Both the position numbers and the translations under genes were made by a program. A DNA stretch of 64,000 nucleotides, taken from the NCBI GenBank assembly GCA_030248215.1, contig JASANG010001128.1, positions 186,001 to 250,000 of the forward strand. The letters run 5' to 3'. Under the pieces are notes generated by a model. That model did not search any database. It saw only the letters and a list, made by a program, of their open reading frames with translations, and was not told where the DNA came from. Origin of the DNA: Enoplolaimus lenunculus. Lineage: Eukaryota; Nematoda; Enoplea; Enoplida; Thoracostomopsidae. Below are positions 56,943 to 64,000 of the stretch, one piece after another. Numbering within the stretch: the stretch's first letter is position 1; each line of letters opens with the position of its first letter.

Positions 56943-59873
56943 CTTGTCAGGGTTTAGGGCTCTATCCGCTACGGACTCTTTCTATTACAGATGCGGTCTC
57001 CTAGTGATTGGGACTGAAAATGTGGACCTCTCTTTTATTCATGTTACTACAGTAAGCATAAGCCTAAGCAAAAAATAGTCTAATGCTTAAGCTTTAATCT
57101 ATTGCAGTCCCATAGAAAAACGTTCCGGCCCTGAATAGTTATACGCTGTATAGCTGCACAACGAATATTTTTCAATTTTGAGTCAAAGCTTTTAACCGAC
57201 CTAAAGTTGAAAATTAATGCTGGTTTCAGCCACAGATGGAAAACGTAATTTCGAAGTCGTACCTACAATACTCAACTCAAATTGTTAAAACTATTTTGAC
57301 TACAACGCTGGAAACCTGTTTGCTTTCCATAGGAAAAATACTCTAAGTTCAACCATACACACTGACGGAATAAAATCATGGGGGGCTCACAAACTACTAA
57401 CTAAAGCTTAACTGTGGGAAGTGTGCAAGAGCGATATATTCTACATCATTTTCGAACTAATTTCAAGCCAGATACGAATCTCAGGCTGTTGAGAGGGAAA
57501 CGAATTACGTTTTCTTACCGTCACTCAGCTGTAGGAGTTCAGCGGTTGAGCCCTAAAAGGCCTTCATAATGCTGAAGGCTTTTTAAAAAATGTAGGTTAT
57601 GGTGCACGATTTTTAACACAAAACCGTTCGCAAAATTGCAATTACACACAAAATAAATTGTCCCGAAATTTCAAGACTCATACTTTCTTAAATTTTCAAG
57701 ATATAAGTGTCTTGTATTTCACACATTAATAGCCTTAAATAGCTCAGAAAATCGTTTCTTAAGTAAATGATTAAAACATAAAGGTCTTATATTCATGGAA
57801 TTGGCATTGCCCGGATGCAACCAGGATTTCGGTATTGTTAGAGAAATTCGGTACTTTTCACTATTTGGTTCAAGTAAAAATTCCGATATTTTTCCACCGG
57901 AATTTTCCGGTATTTTTGTTATTGAAAATTTTTCTCACTCGAAATTAAAGAAAATTGACAAATTATTATTCTAACTTTATTTTTCTAAAATTATCTGAAC
58001 GTGTATTGCCAAAATTTTCAATTTGTGTCATACTTTATAATTGATCATACGTTTCCAACTACTGCATTTTTTCTGATAAACAAATCGTACTCTACTTCAC
58101 CCAAAAAACATTGCACAATTATTTACTATTACAAAATCACAATTCAGAACTCACAAAAACTCAAGATTTACATTTCTATGCAAATCTAAACCAAGATTGT
58201 AAGTCTTGTAGATGGTCGGTAACATTAATTTCGCAATAAAACTGTATCTGTACACAATTTAAAACCAAAAGTCACGACTCCTACTTTCTTAAATTTTCAA
58301 GACATTAATGTCTTCTATTTCATACATTAATAGCCTAAAACAGTTCAGAAATTCATGTCTGAAATGGTTAAAAGAAAAATGTCTTATAATAAATAAATTA
58401 AATTGCTTCCTTTCAACAAACAGTTGTCTTTATATTAAAACTAATTTTCTAATTTTAATGCATGTTATTCTTGAGAGTATAAAAATAATCGAATGTCAAA
58501 GATATTTCGTGTTGAGCTTAAGCTTTCCCCAACCTAAGTTTACGTCTTTGACGGATCTTAGGTTGGAAAATTAGCGAATTTGGTTGACCTTAACCCCAAC
58601 TTTGAATGCGACTTCTCTGGCAAATCTTGTTTCTAATACATATATGTCTTAAATATCAGCAAATTAACTAATTAACTCTTTTATTTCAGACATATTTGTC
58701 TTAATACTTTTCACACACATTTGTCTTATATTTCAGAAATATTTGTCTTAATAGTTTATGAAACACACTCTTAAATTTAAGACATTTACGTGTTAAAAAT
58801 TTCAGACACAGATTCCTGAAAAATTTCAGAAACTAATGTCTTGCATTCAAGAGATGTCTGGAGTCCAGATTAAGACATAATTGTCTCGAATTTAAGAAAA
58901 TATTTCTTGAATATCAGAAATGTTTTTATGTGCCCTGTTCGCTAAACCGTATCTACTATTTCATACCCATTATTTTACTCAAACTTTCAAAACAATTATA
59001 CTGACCAATATATAGAACAAGACTGAACAGTAAGTAGTACCTATACGCATACTCCTAAAAGCCTAAGCATAACGATAAGTCTATAATGAAGCCTACACAA
59101 AAAACAGTCTAAAGCTTGATTATTCTATTACAGTCCCACGAAAACATAGACTGCCGCTGATCTATACATGGGCTTTGAATTTAGTAAATTTTTTACAATT
59201 TATTTTGTTCTTCAACGCCTTCCAGGCCCCTATATTTGCTCACATTTTTACATGCTGCTCAAGCCCTTTACTACGGGGGCAGCGATAGTCCCCTTTAATG
59301 AACAGCCTCGCCACCACTGGCCGAATACTGTTTAAGACTGCATTAAAAGAATTTAATGCTAAGAAGTCTGACAAACTTCCTTGAAAATGTTTTTGCAGCA
59401 CCACTAAAAATTCCTGGTGCACGGCATGGCTCCAAATAACTTAAATTCTGTCGACCTTCTAATTTAAATGTTTGCTAATTATTATTAATAAAAATTATTA
59501 TTACATTTTACAAAATATATAAATATATAAATAAAATAAAAAATAAAAACAAAAACATAAAAATGGAATGTTGTTATTAAAGGCTTAACTAATAAAAAAT
59601 ACTAAACCCAGTAAAAAATAAATAAAAGATCGTAGACATATATACACAACTGGTCGAGCCAAGCAAATGCAATGCTGACGCTTATAAATACCGAATAAAT
59701 GATAATTTGGCAAATGACAAATTTGAGTCCATACGGAAAACACACCGAAATTCAGCCATAATACGCTACAATTGTTTAAATACTTGCAAAATGTCTAAAC
59801 CTAATCTTACACAAAGTACAATCATGCCCATCCAATTACACACTGTACAGTAATTTGGCACCTTAAAACTTGT
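56943..59873. other. Intergenic between two minus-strand genes
   Basis: AT-rich DNA with no exon recognised. It holds a partial A-family copy at about 57045-57150 (AATAGTCTAATGCTTAAGC, AACGTTCCGGCCCTG) and two related copies of a CTTAAATTTTCAAGA...AAGTGTCTT palindromic repeat at about 57660-57795 and 58270-58390, plus further AAGACAT-type words to 58900. A+T-rich simple sequence lies at 59480-59640. Confidence 0.45.
58982..59174. mobile_element. A-family MITE, diverged
   Basis: GACCAATATATAGAACAAGAC to CCGCTGATCTATACATGGGC with a short CCTAAGC core and AAAACAGTCTAAAGCTTG. Confidence 0.6.
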
Positions 59874-62800
59874 CTAATCTTTTAGCAAACAAGCCACACC
59901 AGCTAAACACTCCAAACTTGCGTACGCAACCACTCCATCAGCATTTGCATACCTCCCTACATCTACATCATCACTCGATTTGGTAAAATACCGCAACTGA
60001 TTCGCCATACACATTTTACCAAGCTCACTCCAATCACTATCACTCCTGCTTGAAATATCACCAGCGTTACTGTCATCAGTCGGCGATATATAACCTTTAC
60101 AAGCGTTATCCAGAAACCACTGCCACGACACCACACCTCCACCTAACGACAACAGAACCGCATGCGGCCCACACGTATCCCATTGAAATGTATTCGGTTT
60201 GGTGCATATATAAATATGTGCTGCGCCAACGGCGACACAACTCAGTTTATGTCCAGCTCCGGCCGCCGCTACCATTATAACATTTGGTGCCTTAGCTAAT
60301 TTGGCAAGATTTGAATCACAGTTTGTAAGATCTTCCGAAGCGCTATGTAAAATAATTAACCCATCTGTCGTGTTTCTACAAGTAACTGCTTGATGGCATA
60401 AATTGTGACACTTTTGACTTTCAGTTGCGAATCCCCAGATTGCTGTTTGATTAAATCTGAAACGAAGCGTTAATAATAAGGGCGTGAAATTTGTATCTGG
60501 CTAATTAAGCAAATGCTCGATGGGTCTGATGGAATGTGGCTCACTCAACAAAATGAAAAATTCGCGGTTATGTATTATTTTTCTGTATAGTCAGCAGTAC
60601 GTTGGCTTATATCAAAATGTCAGAACAAGCTTCACACGCAGGACTTGGTTTGGAGTCCGTAGTGAGGAAATTTCAGGCGGGCTCACAAAAAATATTCTGG
60701 GCGGTAGTATTTCGAGGGAGATAATAAGAAATTCCACGGGGAAGGTGCCATAAATCTATTAGCTTTATGAAACCGACATTTGGTGAAATAGCTAAACTCG
60801 AACCAGTACACAATATATTAGGGTGCAAACGGAATTTATGTCTCAACAGCGATATCTGCATACAGCCAGTCAATACCTGCTCTAGCATTCAAATATACAG
60901 AATCAGCGATATTTACGGAATCGTGGTAAAATATGAATACACATTTTGAGAGGTAAGCGTAATTTAATTGAATGAAATTTTTAAATTTTCTCTCAAAAAC
61001 TGGGCAGGGAGAGGAATCCTCGCGCCCCTTCCGTGTACGCCAAAAGCCAGGACCGATTTTTAGTGCCAATCCAGCTACACGTATATGTAAATGATACTTT
61101 ACAGCTTGAAACAACTTGCTGATCAATAATCGATTTGAAAACAGAATATTTATCGATGACATAGCAGTAGTATCTAATCTCCTGTAATGTTTCACACACT
61201 ACATAGAGAGCGTTACCAAATGATTACTGCAGCTATCCAGCGCATTAAACGCCAATGAACCCACATTCTGTATGACAATTCACAAAGTTACCTCTGACCT
61301 CCACCTGGGCGAAAGCTACAAAACTTGTAATAACTTTTCCTAAATTGTATACACAAACTGAAAACAGGGCTGTACAAGTATACTGACATAAAAACCATGA
61401 AATAAACCTAGTATACCTGCCATATTCAGCTCTCGGATACGGCCGACCAATTACACCCAGCAATGGCAGTTGCGACTGTTTATCAAACACTCCAATCAAA
61501 ACAGTGACACATTCAAGTGAATCTCGAGCAATTTCTACTTCAGTACTTGCGGTTGGATTACAATTATTTGATTGTTGAGGCTTGCCAGAAATATACACGT
61601 TAGTTCCATCTGAAATCAACAACAAATATGTGACTACGATAAACGCCGCTATGAAGTAAATACTTACCACAGGGGAGCACTACAATACCAAAGTATATGT
61701 TTAAAGGATGTCATAAAGTAAATGAATATCTTATGACTGAATCTCTGGTCCGAAAAATTAATAGCTTTTATCTAAAGCCGGCTAAAAAGGATATAGAGAT
61801 TAGATTTGAATACAAGCCGGAGATGTCCCAGACCACGATTTTACACCCGTTCCAGAGAGGACACCTTTGCACGTAGCATCAACTATAGTTGAAAGACCCT
61901 GCTCATAAACAAACCCTTCCTATATTTCTTGAAATACACTGTATACAACATACGCAAAAAATATAACAAAACTAACTGCAACAATTAATCAAAACATCAA
62001 AGCCTATTCTAACTAAAACCAACCGATAGGATCTATCCAAATACCAAGCGGCGGAAGCTTATCGTTTTCGGAACACTTTTCCTTCAAAAGCAATTGAACC
62101 GATTCTTTTAATGTCTCATCGCTGCCCACACTTGTCACTGCATCTGTTAGCAATTTAGCAGCGCCAGCGTCGCCGTCCAGAACAACCGTCAACCTCTCTG
62201 GTAAAGAATAATATCACAAAATTGGTAAATTAGGGCAGGAATTTTATTGAAACAATAAATTTAATCGGCTATTTTTTGCGGTATATATAAAACAGGACCT
62301 GTTGGATACATAAAATTAGCGACTGTAAACATTCAAAACAATTTTACTTTCGTCCGCGATAAGCAACTAATATATAACTTCTGCAATAAACCCACAAATC
62401 GTTGCCAAGTCATCCAGACACCTTCATATTTGATAAAACTAAATTTTTTTACGTCAAGCACTAGTTCCATGGTCTACAAATTACCAATCAACGACTGTTT
62501 ATCATCGTTAACAGCCACGGAAATGTGGTCACTTGGCTTGTTGGGATTCGCAAATTCGGCTGATTCTTCACCAAAAACAGCGCCGTGAAGTCCTGGAAAC
62601 TGAAACGAATCAAGCAATGACCAGGAGGCAACCGGAGTTACAATTTACCGGAACGGGGACCGGAACCGTAATTTGAACAAATTACCGGAAACGGAACCGG
62701 AAAATGAAAAATACGTCACCAAATAATTCATTTTAATTTTCTTTTTTGCAATATTATTGGTGAAATAATCCTTAGTTGGAAATAGGTATTCACTTTATCT

Positions 62801-63527
62801 GCTGTATTTTATATTTGACTTATCTACTGACGCGAACGTACCTTCGACGGTATATTTTCGGCGATTGTCAAGGTTTATATACTATACAAATGAAATTACT
62901 TAATTTTTTATCGTCATTTTTAGTATAAAATATCTTAATTCCCACAGACTAAAAATTTACATCGGAATTTTTCATTCCGGTAAAAAATTAACATAACCGG
63001 AACCGAAGTTCCGGTTGCACTCTGGCAATGACTTTGCCATTAATAATAACGTTCATTTGCTTTTCCTTAGGACCAAATTCTCGCCTTTCAAAACCCAAAC
63101 GTTTTAACAGCAAGGGCGTTTCGTCTTGTCAAAATTTTCGCGCTCCATATATATTACGCTTAAAAATAAATAGGTTGCACCATAAGTTTCCGACACAAAT
63201 CCGGACGCAAACTTTGACTCCCATTGCATTGCAATATATAGCTTTTAAATGTAAATCATTTTAAACTTGTTTTACGCTTAAAAACATGCATCCGCAAAAT
63301 CTATTTACCTTGGTTTCAAGCTCATATCGCACCATTTCTTGAATAAGAACATCGGCAAGGGTCTTGAAATCTTGCACAAATCGCTGATTTTTATGTTCGT
63401 CTGTTTTCTCTTCAATAAGTAGCGCAAACAATTGAGGCTGTAAGCGTATTGTTTGTGCCAAATGAATTGCGCGATACGTTAGAGACAGAATGGTTTCAAG
63501 CAAATCGTGTAGGGCTAATTCCTGCAT
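59874..63527 (-). CDS. INPP1: Inositol polyphosphate 1-phosphatase, 427 aa
   Basis: Exons in transcription order: 63309-63527, 62485-62599, 62024-62197, 61417-61609, 59874-60456; phases fit and sum to 1284 nt ending TAG. The enzyme removes the 1-phosphate from Ins(1,4)P2 and Ins(1,3,4)P3 in the cytosol; it is Mg-dependent and Li-inhibited in characterised members. Seen: an N-terminal region like human INPP1 (FALLIEEKTDEHKNQRF, DFKTLADVLIQEM); FGEES with metal ligands E84 and E85; the WIDPI-DGT metal motif (D167, D170, T172) split by an intron; CVTVLIGVFDKQSQLPLLGV; and AAGAGHKLSCVAVG with W326-D327 in FQWDTCGPHAVL and LGGGVV. Human INPP1 is about 399 aa, so length is normal with a small insertion after GGGVV. 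All metal-binding residues are present. I chose M63527 as the start because INPP1-like sequence begins there; an in-frame ATG at 63584 is possible. Confidence 0.93.
62627..63024. mobile_element. G-family element in INPP1 intron 1
   Basis: GAGGCAACCGGAGTTACAAT to GAAGTTCCGGTTGCACTC, with repeated ACCGGAACCGG words near both ends and an AT-rich core. Confidence 0.65.
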
Positions 63528-64000
63528 GATTCCTTTAAATAAGAAAAAATTATAAGCACATTTTCTACAATTTTCTTGAAACAATGCAACAAGCGATACT
63601 AAAATGTTTCTCGACTTTAACCTAAACTGCTAGTCTTTGACGTTCTAACGAAATATATTTAGAAGTACGCCTAGCTAAGTAGTTTCTTTTCAATACTTTG
63701 GCCTCAATAAAGAGTGGAGCCGACTCCAAGAAATAGTCCCCGGGTATCTTTTCATGAAGTCCTATTTTCATAATACTCTTGTGTAAAAATGACCACAAAT
63801 GAAAACAGGCCCCTCGGTCATTTTAACACGGCCATGACCCTCGTTTCAATCTAGCCAAACGTTGCAGCAGGAATGAGTAGAAACTGCTTGCTTAGTAAAC
63901 CTGCTAACTATAACGCCCTTGGTAGAGAGCGTCACCATGATTTTATTATTTAATACACTTGCAGATGCCTATGTGTGGCACTGTAAGATTAGTGAAATGG
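63528..64000. other. Region upstream of INPP1
   Basis: Probably the INPP1 5' UTR and promoter region on the minus strand. I see no clear TATA box, CpG-rich block or exon of another gene. Confidence 0.3.

Noticed and set aside
1-64000. Retroviral, LTR or Polinton-like copies
   Set aside because: No reverse transcriptase, integrase, capsid or envelope-like frames and no long direct terminal repeats were seen.
1-64000. CRISPR array or prokaryotic operon
   Set aside because: The regular repeats present are minisatellites and MITE arrays; genes are intron-split and animal in type.

Overview
The window is animal nuclear DNA. Genes are split into many short exons by AT-rich introns with GT-AG junctions, and most of the remaining DNA is small repeated elements. 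Many elements carry tandem TTAGGC, the telomere hexamer of nematodes. That repeat and the gene types suggest a nematode or another ecdysozoan, but this is inference. No prokaryotic features, rRNA or CRISPR arrays were seen, and no retroviral or LTR elements.

Five genes could be assembled by matching open frames, splice sites and intron phase by eye. On the + strand: the 3' part of a DLC1/STARD13-type RhoGAP-START gene (11 exons, 5221-15645); a complete five-exon secreted fibrinogen-domain protein (22869-30366); and a two-exon two-pore-domain potassium channel (37269-41299). On the - strand: a ten-exon single-pass membrane protein of no family I recognise (55560 down to 42303) and a five-exon inositol polyphosphate 1-phosphatase, INPP1 (63527 down to 59874). 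The channel and the unknown membrane protein converge. No operon-like arrangement is visible. The genes share signalling themes (Rho control, inositol phosphate turnover, membrane excitability) but nothing shows that they act together.

The repeats sort into families. (A) hAT-like MITEs ending GGCCMATGTAAAGA, with internal TTAGGC arrays and 8-bp target duplications. (B) A sister family ending GGCCMATGTTACTT, also with TTAGGC and with one perfect 8-bp duplication. (C) Elements ending CAGGCCCGTAGCCA. (D) GAGTTGA-rich and (E) GAGTCAA-rich palindromic MITEs. (F) CTTAAGT-rich MITEs. (G) Elements ending in AACCGG. Several single elements also occur.

Points of most interest: telomere-like arrays inside transposon ends; eight 190-bp tandem copies of the promoter/start-codon end of the K2P gene; the non-canonical second pore of that channel; the unrecognised membrane protein; and a large, nearly perfect inverted repeat at 51096-52215.
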